A DNA stretch of 42,645 nt. Origin: an uncultured Porphyromonadaceae bacterium. Lineage in GTDB: Bacteria > Bacteroidota > Bacteroidia > Bacteroidales > Muribaculaceae. The position numbers were made by a program, and so were the translations under genes. This document shows positions 24,846 through 33,588 of this stretch, one piece after another. The notes under the pieces are model-generated. The model worked only from the letters and a program-made list of their open reading frames with translations. It made no database searches and was not told where the DNA came from. Within the stretch, counting starts at the first letter, position 1. Each line of letters starts with the position of its first letter. The stretch spans positions 1-42,645 of the forward strand of contig CAMEGQ010000012.1 of the NCBI GenBank assembly GCA_945916235.1, written 5' to 3'.

Positions 24846-25979
24846 ATGAAATTTAATGTTGCAAGCAAAGCTCTGTATGCCACTCTGGCAGGTGTGAGCA
24901 AGGTGATCAATTCCAAGAATTCTATTACCATTCTGGACAATTTCCTTTGGAAAGTGGAAGACAATATGCTTAAAATTACAGCGTCTGATACGGAAAACAC
25001 CCTGTCGGCCACCTTGCCTATCAGCGATGTGGATGGCGAAGGCAGTTTCTGCGTCAATGCACGCCGCATTTGCGATATAGCGAAAGAGCTTCCCGACATT
25101 GATGCCAAGATTACGGTGGATGAAAACACCCACGCCATGCAGATTGAATTCCCCGGTGGGGTGTTTGACATGATGACTCTCGAAGGCATCGAATATCCGC
25201 GTACTATCGAGGAGGAAAATCCCGAACAGACTATGACCATCGAAATTTCCGGAAGCGCATTGGTTCATGGTATCGAAAATACGATATTTGCAGCCGGTAC
25301 AGATGAGATACGACCCCAGATGATGGGTATTCTCTGGGATATCCATCCCGAAGGTATCACTTTCGTAACGACCGATACACGTCGACTTGTTAAATATGTC
25401 GACAACAACTATGCCCCCGGCATCACGGCCTCGTTCATCTTCCCTATTAAGCCTGCTGTAATCCTCAAGGCGCTGGTTGGTAAAGAAGAGAAAGTCACCA
25501 TCTGCATCTCCACTCATAGCGCCATATTCTCCACGGAAAATCTGACACTTAACTGCCGTTTCATCAAGGGTAAATACCCCGACTACAACCGCGTGATTCC
25601 CAAGTCGAACCCTTACGAGGTGATAGTTGACCGCGCGGCTGCCCTGACAGCCCTTCGCCGCGTATCGGTCTGCACCGATCCCTCTCATGGTCTGGTAAAA
25701 TTCCGCTTTGCCAACGACAAAATGTACCTGAAGGTAGACGATCCCAATATGAACACCTTCGCCCACGAGGAAGTGCCCTGCGCATTCTCCAGCGACCATG
25801 AAATCGTGATCGGATTCAACGCCAATTATCTGATAGAAATCTTCACGACCCTCTCCACTGACAACGTAGTAATCTGCCTGGCAGATTCGTCGCGCCCCGG
25901 CCTTTTCCAGCCCGACGAAAATCCTGCAAATACGGAACTCGTGATGCTCCTGATGCCTATGGGGATTCAGGAATTCTAA
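24846..25979 (+). CDS. dnaN: DNA polymerase III sliding clamp, beta subunit
   Basis: This 377-residue protein forms the dimeric ring that tethers replicative polymerase to DNA. Three clamp domains of about 120 residues are seen, beginning MKFNVASKALYATLAGVSKV; the C-terminal end LVMLLMPMGIQEF corresponds to the clamp's peptide-binding and C-terminal motif (typically LxMPMR or MPM). FIKGKYPDYNRVIPK is a strong family motif, and GIEYPR marks the first domain. Length is normal. It leads a plus-strand operon, 27 nt before the exonuclease gene, whose product may act with it in replication or repair. Confidence 0.96.
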   Translation: MKFNVASKALYATLAGVSKVINSKNSITILDNFLWKVEDNMLKITASDTENTLSATLPISDVDGEGSFCVNARRICDIAKELPDIDAKITVDENTHAMQIEFPGGVFDMMTLEGIEYPRTIEEENPEQTMTIEISGSALVHGIENTIFAAGTDEIRPQMMGILWDIHPEGITFVTTDTRRLVKYVDNNYAPGITASFIFPIKPAVILKALVGKEEKVTICISTHSAIFSTENLTLNCRFIKGKYPDYNRVIPKSNPYEVIVDRAAALTALRRVSVCTDPSHGLVKFRFANDKMYLKVDDPNMNTFAHEEVPCAFSSDHEIVIGFNANYLIEIFTTLSTDNVVICLADSSRPGLFQPDENPANTELVMLLMPMGIQEF

Positions 25980-26006
25980 GGATAGAAACGAAAACGACAC
26001 GGAGAG

Positions 26007-26774
26007 ATGAAGCTTAAGCTCACGCGCCCGGTAATGTTTTTCGATCTGGAAACTACGGGCACAAATATCACCACCGACCGTATCGTGGAAATCTCCATGA
26101 TAAAGATGTTTCCAGACGGGTCAGATGTTCAGCGCACGATACGCGTGAATCCCGGACGTCATATCCCGGAGGAGGCTACCGCGGTGCATCATATCACAGA
26201 TGAGGATGTGGCTGACAAACCGCATTTTTCGGATATTGCAGCCCAGTTGGCTCAGAGTTTTCTCGGGTGTGATATTGCCGGATTTAATTCCAACCGCTTT
26301 GATGTGCCGATGCTGTCGGAAGAATTTGCCCGCGCCGGAGTGAATTTTGATTTCACGGAGCCAAAATTTATTGATGTACAGACGATTTTCCACAAGAAGG
26401 AACAGCGCACCCTTTCAGCAGCCTACCGCTTCTATTGCGGAAAGAATCTGGAGGATGCTCACTCGGCTAATGCTGATACCCGAGCCACGTTGGAAGTGCT
26501 TCTCGCCCAGCTTGAACGATACGAAGACTTGCCGGATGATGTAGCCGGTCTTTCGGAATACTCATCCCAGCAGCACAATGTAGATTTGGCCGGGCGACTG
26601 GTCTATGATGACCAGCACCGCGAAGTGATTAATTTCGGAAAATACAAAGGCCAGCTGGCTGCAGACGTATTGCACGACAACCCCGGATATTTCAACTGGA
26701 TTCAGCAGGGAGATTTTCCCAATGATACCAAGCGTATCTTCACAGCTATAAAGATGCGCGCCCAAAAGGGATAA
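26007..26774 (+). CDS. DnaQ-like 3'-5' exonuclease (DEDDh)
   Basis: This 255-residue protein belongs to the DNA polymerase III epsilon-subunit superfamily. The exonuclease motifs are in order: ExoI MFFDLETTGTN (Asp, Glu), ExoII AGFNSNRFDVPML (Asp) and ExoIII HSANADTRATL (His, Asp). This is the DEDDh active site with two metal ions. About 70 residues follow (VDLAGRLVYDD, INFGKYKGQ, YFNWIQQGDFPNDTKR), a conserved tail found in Bacteroidota members. It could proofread or act in repair; linkage to dnaN supports a replication role. It lies 27 nt after dnaN and 21 nt before coaBC. Confidence 0.9.
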   Translation: MKLKLTRPVMFFDLETTGTNITTDRIVEISMIKMFPDGSDVQRTIRVNPGRHIPEEATAVHHITDEDVADKPHFSDIAAQLAQSFLGCDIAGFNSNRFDVPMLSEEFARAGVNFDFTEPKFIDVQTIFHKKEQRTLSAAYRFYCGKNLEDAHSANADTRATLEVLLAQLERYEDLPDDVAGLSEYSSQQHNVDLAGRLVYDDQHREVINFGKYKGQLAADVLHDNPGYFNWIQQGDFPNDTKRIFTAIKMRAQKG

Positions 26775-26795
26775 TCCATTTAGTATCATCGGTAT

Positions 26796-28001
26796 ATGAA
26801 GGATAAGCATATCGTATTGGGTGTAACCGGCGGAATCGCGGCCTATAAATCGGCTCAGCTTGTGCGCCTTTTTGTCAAGGCCGGAGCCAAGGTACAGGTA
26901 GTAATGACCCCATCGGCCCGGGAGTTTATTACGCCGCTTACTCTCTCTACGCTCAGTCAGAACCCTGTAATCACGGAGTTCTTCACAGCCAACACCGGAG
27001 AATGGCACAGCCATGTGGATCTCGGTCTGTGGGCTGATGCATTTGTTGTAGCACCCGCAACAGCCTGCACGATAGCCAAGATGGCGACCGGTGTGGCTGA
27101 CAATATGCTTGTGACTTCATATCTTTCCACCCGCGCTCCGCGCTTTATCGCTCCGGCAATGGATTTCGATATGATGCGCCATCCCTCTACCCTACGCAAT
27201 CTGGCTACACTGGAGAGCGATGGAGTGCATACTATCGAGCCTGCTGATGGCGAACTTGCCTCGGGGCTGGTCGGGAAAGGGCGGATGGCTGAACCGGAGG
27301 AGATATTCCAGGCTATCAAGACTTTTTTTGATGCAGAGCGGCCTGCCTCCCGTCTTGAAGGGAAGAAAGTGCTTATTACCGCCGGGCCGACACGCGAACG
27401 GCTGGATCCGGTGCGCTATATAAGCAATTTTTCTTCCGGAAAGATGGGCGTAGCATTGGCAGATGAAGCTGCATCGCAAGGAGCCGAAGTAGAATTGGTG
27501 CTGGGACCATGTGCGGTCTCCCCTACCAATAAGAATGTTAACGTCACTAAGGTAGAGTCGGCTCTCGAGATGTACGACGCATGCGAACGGATATTCCCGA
27601 CATCGGATGTGGCAATAATGGCTGCGGCAGTGGCAGATTATCGTGTGGAGAATCCGGCCGAAAAGAAAATCAAGCGTGAGCATTGCGACTGTCCCGAGCT
27701 TCATCTTGTGAAAAACCCCGACATAGCCGCATCTTTGGGCAAAGTTAAAAAATCTTCACAGTTGCTGGTGGGTTTCGCTCTGGAAACAGACAACGAGGCG
27801 GAAAATGCTCTTGGAAAAATGGCTCGCAAAGGCCTGGATATGATAGTATTGAATTCTTTGAAAGATTCAGGCGCCGGTTTTGGAACCGATACGAACAAGG
27901 TGACTGTATTTACTGCCAAAGGTGAAGAAATAGCTTTCGGGCTTAAAAGTAAGCAAGAAGTGGCCCGCGATATCGTTAATATAATAGCGGACAAGATTTA
28001 A
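26796..28001 (+). CDS. coaBC: Bifunctional phosphopantothenoylcysteine decarboxylase / synthase
   Basis: This 401-residue enzyme does two steps of coenzyme A synthesis: CoaB couples cysteine to 4'-phosphopantothenate using CTP, and CoaC decarboxylates the product with FMN. The N-terminal CoaC part (1-185) shows GVTGGIAAYKSAQL, WHSHVDLGLWAD with the active-site His, and APATACTIAKMATGVADNML. The PXMNXXMW motif appears as PAMDFDMM, with Asp for Asn, as seen in relatives. The CoaB part (about 190-401) has ITAGPTRERLDPVRYISNFS, KNPDIAASLG and VGFALETDN. Length is normal for the fused form. Confidence 0.95.
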   Translation: MKDKHIVLGVTGGIAAYKSAQLVRLFVKAGAKVQVVMTPSAREFITPLTLSTLSQNPVITEFFTANTGEWHSHVDLGLWADAFVVAPATACTIAKMATGVADNMLVTSYLSTRAPRFIAPAMDFDMMRHPSTLRNLATLESDGVHTIEPADGELASGLVGKGRMAEPEEIFQAIKTFFDAERPASRLEGKKVLITAGPTRERLDPVRYISNFSSGKMGVALADEAASQGAEVELVLGPCAVSPTNKNVNVTKVESALEMYDACERIFPTSDVAIMAAAVADYRVENPAEKKIKREHCDCPELHLVKNPDIAASLGKVKKSSQLLVGFALETDNEAENALGKMARKGLDMIVLNSLKDSGAGFGTDTNKVTVFTAKGEEIAFGLKSKQEVARDIVNIIADKI

Positions 28002-28019
28002 CCATCCGCATCCGATATT

Positions 28020-28970
28020 ATGAATTTCAGAGCCAAGACCACATATCCCAAGTCGATAATATTCAGGCTGCTGATGACATTCGCAGCATTGCTCGCCATG
28101 CCTTTTTACGGACAAGGCCAAGAGCTGAATTGCGAAGTGACAGTGAATACCTCCCAACTGCAGAATGTAAGCAAGGAGGTGTTTGAAACCCTTCAGGAAG
28201 CCATACGCGAATATTTCAACGAAACACATTTTACCAACGATCAATATGCGGTAAATGAGCGTATTGACTGCCGTTTTTTCCTCACTGTGGCAGAATACGA
28301 CGGTGAGACGGTAAAAGGTGATATCCAGATTCAGTCGAGTCGCCCGGTCTATAATTCAACGTATACCACTACAATCCTGAATTTTAAGGATAACAAGGTG
28401 GAATTCACCTATCATCAGGGGGAGCTGCTGAATTTTACCGTCAACACTATGGAAAGCCAGCTCACGGCTATCCTGAATTTCTACGCTTACTTCATTATTG
28501 CCCTTGATCGTGACACCTTCGCCCCCAACGGAGGTGACGAGGCCTACGAACGACTGAAAATGATAGTCCAGATGGCCCAGTCATCGGGCGAAAGCGGATG
28601 GAAAGCTTTCGAAGACAAGCGCAATCGCTCAGCCCTCCTGTCAGCTTTTATCGATCCTGCCAATGCGGGCAACCGACAGATGCTTTACGATTATCACCGG
28701 CTCGGCCTGGATGAGATGTTTCTTTCTCCGGATAAGGGACGCGCCAAAATCACTTCATCGCTTGAAAATCTGCAGAAAGTCTATTCGGTGGATCCTATGA
28801 ACGTGTCACTGCCTCTGTTTAAAGACGCAAAGCTCGACGAACTTGTGAATATCTACACCAAGGCGTCGCAGACCGAGCGCGATAAAGTGTATGAGTTGCT
28901 ACAACCCATCTATCCTACGGAGATGAAACGCCTGAGAATGATAAAATCAGGAACGAACAAGGAGCAGTAA
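28020..28970 (+). CDS. DUF4835 exported protein (PorD-like)
   Basis: This 316-residue protein has an N-terminal hydrophobic signal (about 12-33, ending near YGQGQ) and a DUF4835 body: ELNCEVTVNTSQLQNVSKEV, INERIDCRFFLTVAEYDG-like strands and IDPANAGNRQMLYDYHRLGL. In some Bacteroidota, proteins of this family are annotated as the type IX secretion component PorD; the same position after coaBC is common even where no T9SS is known. It is probably periplasmic or attached to the outer membrane. Function is not established here. It lies 18 nt after coaBC. Confidence 0.82.
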   Translation: MNFRAKTTYPKSIIFRLLMTFAALLAMPFYGQGQELNCEVTVNTSQLQNVSKEVFETLQEAIREYFNETHFTNDQYAVNERIDCRFFLTVAEYDGETVKGDIQIQSSRPVYNSTYTTTILNFKDNKVEFTYHQGELLNFTVNTMESQLTAILNFYAYFIIALDRDTFAPNGGDEAYERLKMIVQMAQSSGESGWKAFEDKRNRSALLSAFIDPANAGNRQMLYDYHRLGLDEMFLSPDKGRAKITSSLENLQKVYSVDPMNVSLPLFKDAKLDELVNIYTKASQTERDKVYELLQPIYPTEMKRLRMIKSGTNKEQ

Positions 28971-29010
28971 GTGGTTGAGGACCAGCAGTGGCCGATAAAA
29001 CTTTGAATCG

Positions 29011-30678
29011 ATGATTGAATCTCTACACATATCAAATTACGCTTTGATTGAGACGCTTGACATCAGGCTCTATCCCGGATTGAACATAATCACGGGAGAG
29101 ACCGGAGCGGGCAAATCGATAATCCTTGGAGCACTCGGGCTGCTGATGGGTGAAAGAGCTGATCTCAGTGCAATGCGATCAGGGGAAGAAAAGACTGTAA
29201 TAGAGGCTACTTTCACTGCCACCGGAGAGACGGCTATAGAGGAGTTTTGCAAAGAAAACGATATTGACTGGAGCGATGATTCTATCATTCTCCGGAGAGA
29301 AATTACTTCATCAGGCCGTTCGCGTGCTTTTATCAACGACTGCCCGGTCAATCTTGCCAAACTTCAGACCGTGGCTTTACAGCTGATAGATATTCATTCT
29401 CAGCATCAGAATCTTTTGCTCGCCTCACCGCCTTATCAACTGAGGATTATCGACTCTCTTGCAGCCAATGATGCGGGTCTGATGGCTTATTCCACCTTAT
29501 ATTCCGAATATCGCTCAGCTTTGCGCCGATACAGCAAGGAAAAACGCTCGATAGAGCAGACCAGAGCTGATGAGGATTTTTTGCGGTTTCAGTATGAGAA
29601 ACTGGCAGAAGCCAACCTTCAGGCCGGCGAACTTGACGAGCTGGAGCACGAACGAGATCATCTATCGAACATATCCGATTTACGAACGACGCTCGAATCT
29701 CTTACGGAGGCTCTGTCGGATGGGGAGTATAATGCTATCGACCTGCTTAGAGAGGCGGAGGACCGATGCGCCGATGCTGTTGATTTGATTGAGGATGCTA
29801 ACGACCTTCAGATGCGTCTGGCCAATGTCAGGATTGAGCTTCAGGACATTGCAGACACTTTTGCGGGACATAATTCGGAGCTTAACGCTGACCCAGAACG
29901 ACTTGAAGCTATTGAAGCACGTATCAGTCAGCTTTCTGACCTGCTGAGGCGCCATGGAGTCGAGACTATTGAAGAGCTGATTGCCGTCAGGGATAGCCTG
30001 GCGGAAAAACTGGAAGCTCTCGACTCGGCGGATGAACTGCTTCGTCAGTATGCCAAGGCGGCAAAAGAAGCCAAGGTTAAAGCCACACGTGCCGCCGAAC
30101 AGATATCTGCCCGCCGCAAGGCAACGGCCGAGGAATTCGCACGTATTCTCAAAGAGCGCGCAGTGCCTCTCGGCATGAATAATCTGTGTGTAAGTATCGA
30201 GGTGACATCTACCGAGCTCTCCCCTACCGGCGCCGACGCTGTAGATTTCAAATTCGCCTTTAACAAGAATCAGCAGCTATTGCCGGTGGGTAAAACGGCT
30301 TCCGGAGGCGAAATCTCGCGCCTGATGCTTTCGATAAAATCGATCGTTGCGGATAAGATGCGCCTGCCTTCGATTATATTCGATGAAGTAGACACAGGGG
30401 TGTCGGGCGATCTGGCCGACCGTATGGGCGCACTCATGAAGCAGATATCGCAGAATATTCAGGTGATAGCTATCACCCATCTGCCTCAGGTAGCCTCAAA
30501 GGGAGCACATCACTTTAAAGTATTCAAACATGATACGGAGCAGGCTACTGTGACGCGTATTCTCGAACTTAACAACGACGAGCGCATCTCTGAACTTGCA
30601 GCCATGCTCTCGGGTTCAATAGTTAATGACGCTGCCATAGCCAACGCTAAAGCCCTGCTTGAGGCTAATGCAGACTGA
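29011..30678 (+). CDS. recN: DNA repair protein RecN
   Basis: This 555-residue SMC-like ATPase helps repair DNA double-strand breaks. Walker A GETGAGKS is at 29-36, within FNPGLNIIT-type context (LYPGLNIITGETGAGKS). Two coiled-coil stretches (about 155-225 and 280-375) flank a short hinge. The signature ASGGEISRLMLSIKS and Walker B SIIFDEVDTGVSGDLADRMG lie near the C-terminus, then HLPQVASKGAHHFKV closes the head. Length and order are normal. It lies 40 nt after the DUF4835 gene and 17 nt before rlmB. Confidence 0.96.
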   Translation: MIESLHISNYALIETLDIRLYPGLNIITGETGAGKSIILGALGLLMGERADLSAMRSGEEKTVIEATFTATGETAIEEFCKENDIDWSDDSIILRREITSSGRSRAFINDCPVNLAKLQTVALQLIDIHSQHQNLLLASPPYQLRIIDSLAANDAGLMAYSTLYSEYRSALRRYSKEKRSIEQTRADEDFLRFQYEKLAEANLQAGELDELEHERDHLSNISDLRTTLESLTEALSDGEYNAIDLLREAEDRCADAVDLIEDANDLQMRLANVRIELQDIADTFAGHNSELNADPERLEAIEARISQLSDLLRRHGVETIEELIAVRDSLAEKLEALDSADELLRQYAKAAKEAKVKATRAAEQISARRKATAEEFARILKERAVPLGMNNLCVSIEVTSTELSPTGADAVDFKFAFNKNQQLLPVGKTASGGEISRLMLSIKSIVADKMRLPSIIFDEVDTGVSGDLADRMGALMKQISQNIQVIAITHLPQVASKGAHHFKVFKHDTEQATVTRILELNNDERISELAAMLSGSIVNDAAIANAKALLEANAD

Positions 30679-30695
30679 CAAATGAATTTAAGTAT

Positions 30696-31436
30696 ATGCT
30701 TGACAAGACAGATTACATATATGGTATCCGTGCGGTGATTGAAGCCGCGCAGTCGGGTAAAGAGTTTGACAAAGTGCTCGTGAGCAATGATCTTCACGGA
30801 GATCTCGCCCGCGAACTGATGGGAGTGCTCAAAGAGCATGGCATTCTTATCAAGAAAGTGCCGGCTGAACGCATCGACCGCATAACCCGCCGCAACCATC
30901 AGGGTGTGCTTGCCATCCTTTCGGCAGTGACCTACGATTCGCTGGCCAACGTCGTGCCTCAGATATTCGAACAGGGGAAGGTGCCGCTGATCGTACTGCT
31001 TGACGGCCTGACGGATGTTAGAAATTTCGGGGCTATCGCACGTACGTGTGAGTGTGCCGGTGTGGATGCCATCGTCATAGCCCGTCGAGGCGGTGTCAGC
31101 GTCAATGCCGACGCAATGAAGACCTCGGCAGGAGCATTGAATTATCTGCCGGTATGCCGCGAAACCGGACTGGTCAATTCGATAAAATATCTGCACGACT
31201 GTGGCTTTCAGGTGGTTGCCGCTACTGAAAAAGGCGCTATGGAATATACCAAGGCTGATTTTACCCTTCCTACGGCTATAGTGATGGGCGCTGAGGATGT
31301 CGGAATATCGGAAGATGTGTTGCGTCTGTGCGACGTAAGAGCCGCTATCCCACAGCTCGGCCGCATCGGATCGCTGAATGTTTCGGTGGCTGCCGGAGTG
31401 ATGATTTATGAAGCTGTGCGTCAGCGCGGCGAATAA
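30696..31436 (+). CDS. rlmB: 23S rRNA 2'-O-ribose methyltransferase, TrmH/SpoU family (RlmB type)
   Basis: This 246-residue SPOUT enzyme likely methylates the 2'-O of G2251 in 23S rRNA. The N-terminal substrate-binding part (YIYGIRAVIEAAQSGKEFDK, ITRRNHQGVLAILS) is followed by the three SpoU motifs: DGLTDVRNFGAIARTCECAG, IVMGAEDVGISEDVLRLCD and IPQLGRIGSLNVSVAAGVM, which form the knot and SAM pocket. Length is normal for RlmB; assignment of the exact base is by family. It is the last gene of the dnaN operon. Confidence 0.9.
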   Translation: MLDKTDYIYGIRAVIEAAQSGKEFDKVLVSNDLHGDLARELMGVLKEHGILIKKVPAERIDRITRRNHQGVLAILSAVTYDSLANVVPQIFEQGKVPLIVLLDGLTDVRNFGAIARTCECAGVDAIVIARRGGVSVNADAMKTSAGALNYLPVCRETGLVNSIKYLHDCGFQVVAATEKGAMEYTKADFTLPTAIVMGAEDVGISEDVLRLCDVRAAIPQLGRIGSLNVSVAAGVMIYEAVRQRGE

Positions 31437-31465
31437 TCAGCGTGATAAAAATCCGAAGCCTAAAA

Positions 31466-31495
31466 TTGCATCGTAAATAATAATTGCTAACTTTG
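31466..31495 (+). promoter_or_regulatory. Promoter of serC-serA
   Basis: TTG (31466-31468), 19 nt, then TAACTTTG (31488-31495), a perfect Bacteroidota match. The start codon lies 29 nt downstream. Confidence 0.7.
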
Positions 31496-31524
31496 CAATA
31501 ACAGAACACCAAAACTAATTCATT

Positions 31525-32595
31525 ATGAAGAAGCACAACTTCTACGCAGGGCCTTCTATTTTGAGTCCCTACACGATCAAAAACACGGCAGATGCAGTGA
31601 TTAACTTTGCTGACACCGGGCTGTCGATTCTTGAGGTATCCCACCGTTCGAAGGAATTTCAGGCTGTGATGGATGAGGCTCAGGCTCTCGTAAAGGAACT
31701 GCTTGAAATCCCCGAGGGCTACCATGTACTTTTCCTCGGTGGCGGAGCAAGCCTTCAGTTTGCCATGGTGCCCTTCAATCTGCTTCAGACGAAAGCCGCA
31801 TATCTTGACACCGGCGTCTGGGCTCATAAGGCTATTAAAGAGGCAAAGCTTTTCGGCGAAGTTGACGTAGTAGCATCGTCTGAAGACCGCAACTACAATT
31901 ATATACCGCGCGGATATAAAGTTCCTGACGACGCAGACTATTTCCACTATACAACCAACAACACCATTTACGGTACGGAAATCCGCAAAGATCCTGATAC
32001 CAAGGTGCGTCTGGTAGCCGATATGTCGAGCGACATTTTCTCCCGTCCGGTGGATGTGGCAAAATATGACATTATTTATGCTGGTGCACAGAAGAATCTT
32101 GCCCCGGCCGGTGCTACCCTGGTTATCGTACGCGAGGATGCTCTTGGCAAAGTCACCCGCCCCATCCCTACGATGCTCAACTATAAGACTCACACCGACA
32201 AAGGCTCGATGTTCAACACTCCTCCGGTGCTCCCGATCTACAGCGCTTTGCAGACACTTCGCTACTACAAGGAAGTGGGCGGCATCAAGGAACTTGAGAA
32301 ACGTGATCTTGCGAAAGCTGCCAAACTTTACGAAGCTATCGATTCCAGCCGGATTTTCACAGCCACGGTGCCCAACCATGACGACCGCTCAATTATGAAC
32401 GTCTGCTTCGTGCTCCGTCCCGAATATGCCGACCAGGAGAAAGCGTTTATGGATTTCGCTACCTCGAAGGGTATCGTAGGTATCAAGGGCCATCGCTCCG
32501 TAGGCGGTTTCCGCGCATCACTCTACAACGCTCTGCCTATGGAAAGCGTAGATGTGCTTGTAAGCGCAATGAAGGAATTCGAAGCTAAACTTTAA
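31525..32595 (+). CDS. serC: Phosphoserine aminotransferase
   Basis: This 356-residue PLP enzyme of fold type I converts 3-phosphohydroxypyruvate and glutamate to phosphoserine and 2-oxoglutarate. The N-terminus has [15 protein letters not shown], then [12 protein letters not shown] and [19 protein letters not shown]. The Schiff-base lysine is K190 in [12 protein letters not shown]. The end, [20 protein letters not shown], holds the C-terminal Arg that binds substrate. Length is normal. It leads the serine pair with serA 13 nt downstream. It may also act in pyridoxine synthesis. Confidence 0.97.
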   Translation: MKKHNFYAGPSILSPYTIKNTADAVINFADTGLSILEVSHRSKEFQAVMDEAQALVKELLEIPEGYHVLFLGGGASLQFAMVPFNLLQTKAAYLDTGVWAHKAIKEAKLFGEVDVVASSEDRNYNYIPRGYKVPDDADYFHYTTNNTIYGTEIRKDPDTKVRLVADMSSDIFSRPVDVAKYDIIYAGAQKNLAPAGATLVIVREDALGKVTRPIPTMLNYKTHTDKGSMFNTPPVLPIYSALQTLRYYKEVGGIKELEKRDLAKAAKLYEAIDSSRIFTATVPNHDDRSIMNVCFVLRPEYADQEKAFMDFATSKGIVGIKGHRSVGGFRASLYNALPMESVDVLVSAMKEFEAKL

Positions 32596-32608
32596 AAGTA
32601 TTGAGGCT

Positions 32609-33529
32609 ATGAAAGTGCTTGTAGCTACAGAGAAGCCGTTCGCAGCCGTGGCTGTCGACGGAATCCGCAAGGTGACCCAGGAGGCCGGATATGAACTCGA
32701 ACTCCTTGAGAAATATTCGTCAAAGGCTGATCTGCTGAAAGCGGTAGCTGATGCAGACGCTTTAATCGTCAGAAGCGATAAAGTAGACGCTGAAGTTATG
32801 GATGCTGCCAAACAGCTGAAAATTGTGGTACGTGCAGGCGCCGGTTACGACAATATCGATCTCGCATCGGCCACTGCCCACGGCGTATGCGTTGAAAATA
32901 CCCCCGGCCAGAACTCCAATGCTGTGGCTGAGCTGGTGTTTGGTATGGCTGTGATGGCCTTCCGCAATATGTATGATGGTACCTCAGGCCGCGAGCTTAA
33001 AGGAAAACGCCTCGGCATCCATGCTTTCGGCCAGGTGGGCCGCAATGTTGCGCGGATTGCAAAAGGCTTCGGCATGGAGGTGAGTGCGCTCGACCCCTAT
33101 TGCCCTGATGAGGTTATGGTGGAAGCCGGTGTAAAGCCTGTTCATTCTGTCGAAGAGCTTTATAAAAACAATGATGTAGTATCGCTCCATATTCCGGCTA
33201 CGGATGAAACCCGCGGATCGGTAGGTTATGATCTTGTCACTCTTCTGCCTAAGAAAGGTTTGCTCATCAACACCGCACGCAAGGAAGTGATTGATGAGGC
33301 AGGTCTGGAAAAGGCACTCGCCGAACGCGACGACCTGAAATATGTAGCTGATATCCGCCCGGATATAGCTGATCAGCTTGCTGAAAAATTTGCCGGCCGC
33401 GTGTTCTTTACACCCAAGAAGATGGGAGCACAGACTGCAGAGGCTAACATCAACGCCGGAATTGCAGCTGCCAAGCAGGTGGTGGCATTCCTCCGCGATG
33501 GCATTGATAAATATCGCGTGAACCGCTGA
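32609..33529 (+). CDS. serA: D-3-phosphoglycerate dehydrogenase, short form with non-canonical catalytic residues
   Basis: This 306-residue enzyme oxidises 3-phosphoglycerate with NAD+ to open the serine pathway. The NAD-binding fold is clear (HAFGQVGRNVARI, near 138-150). It lacks the ACT and intervening domains of long SerA proteins, so serine feedback by that route is not expected. The usual triad is only partly kept: Arg is present (R224 in NTARKEVID), but the segment expected to carry the catalytic Glu reads VADIRPDIA and the expected His reads Lys (TPKKMGAQTAEA, K270/K271). A short PGDH with Lys in the His place is known from Bacteroides and Entamoeba. Position after serC supports the assignment. 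Confidence 0.9.
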   Translation: MKVLVATEKPFAAVAVDGIRKVTQEAGYELELLEKYSSKADLLKAVADADALIVRSDKVDAEVMDAAKQLKIVVRAGAGYDNIDLASATAHGVCVENTPGQNSNAVAELVFGMAVMAFRNMYDGTSGRELKGKRLGIHAFGQVGRNVARIAKGFGMEVSALDPYCPDEVMVEAGVKPVHSVEELYKNNDVVSLHIPATDETRGSVGYDLVTLLPKKGLLINTARKEVIDEAGLEKALAERDDLKYVADIRPDIADQLAEKFAGRVFFTPKKMGAQTAEANINAGIAAAKQVVAFLRDGIDKYRVNR

Positions 33530-33588
33530 ATCACCTCCGGAGCTTCATTGGCCTGAGATAGATTAATACAACACTAAGATTAATCGCT

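Noticed and set aside
24822-26000. Long minus-strand frame (392 codons) opposite dnaN
   Set aside because: The whole stretch is the dnaN gene on the plus strand; the reverse frame has no recognisable domain.
31345-32379. Minus-strand frame of 344 codons opposite rlmB/serC
   Set aside because: It crosses two well-supported genes and the serC promoter and has no domain.
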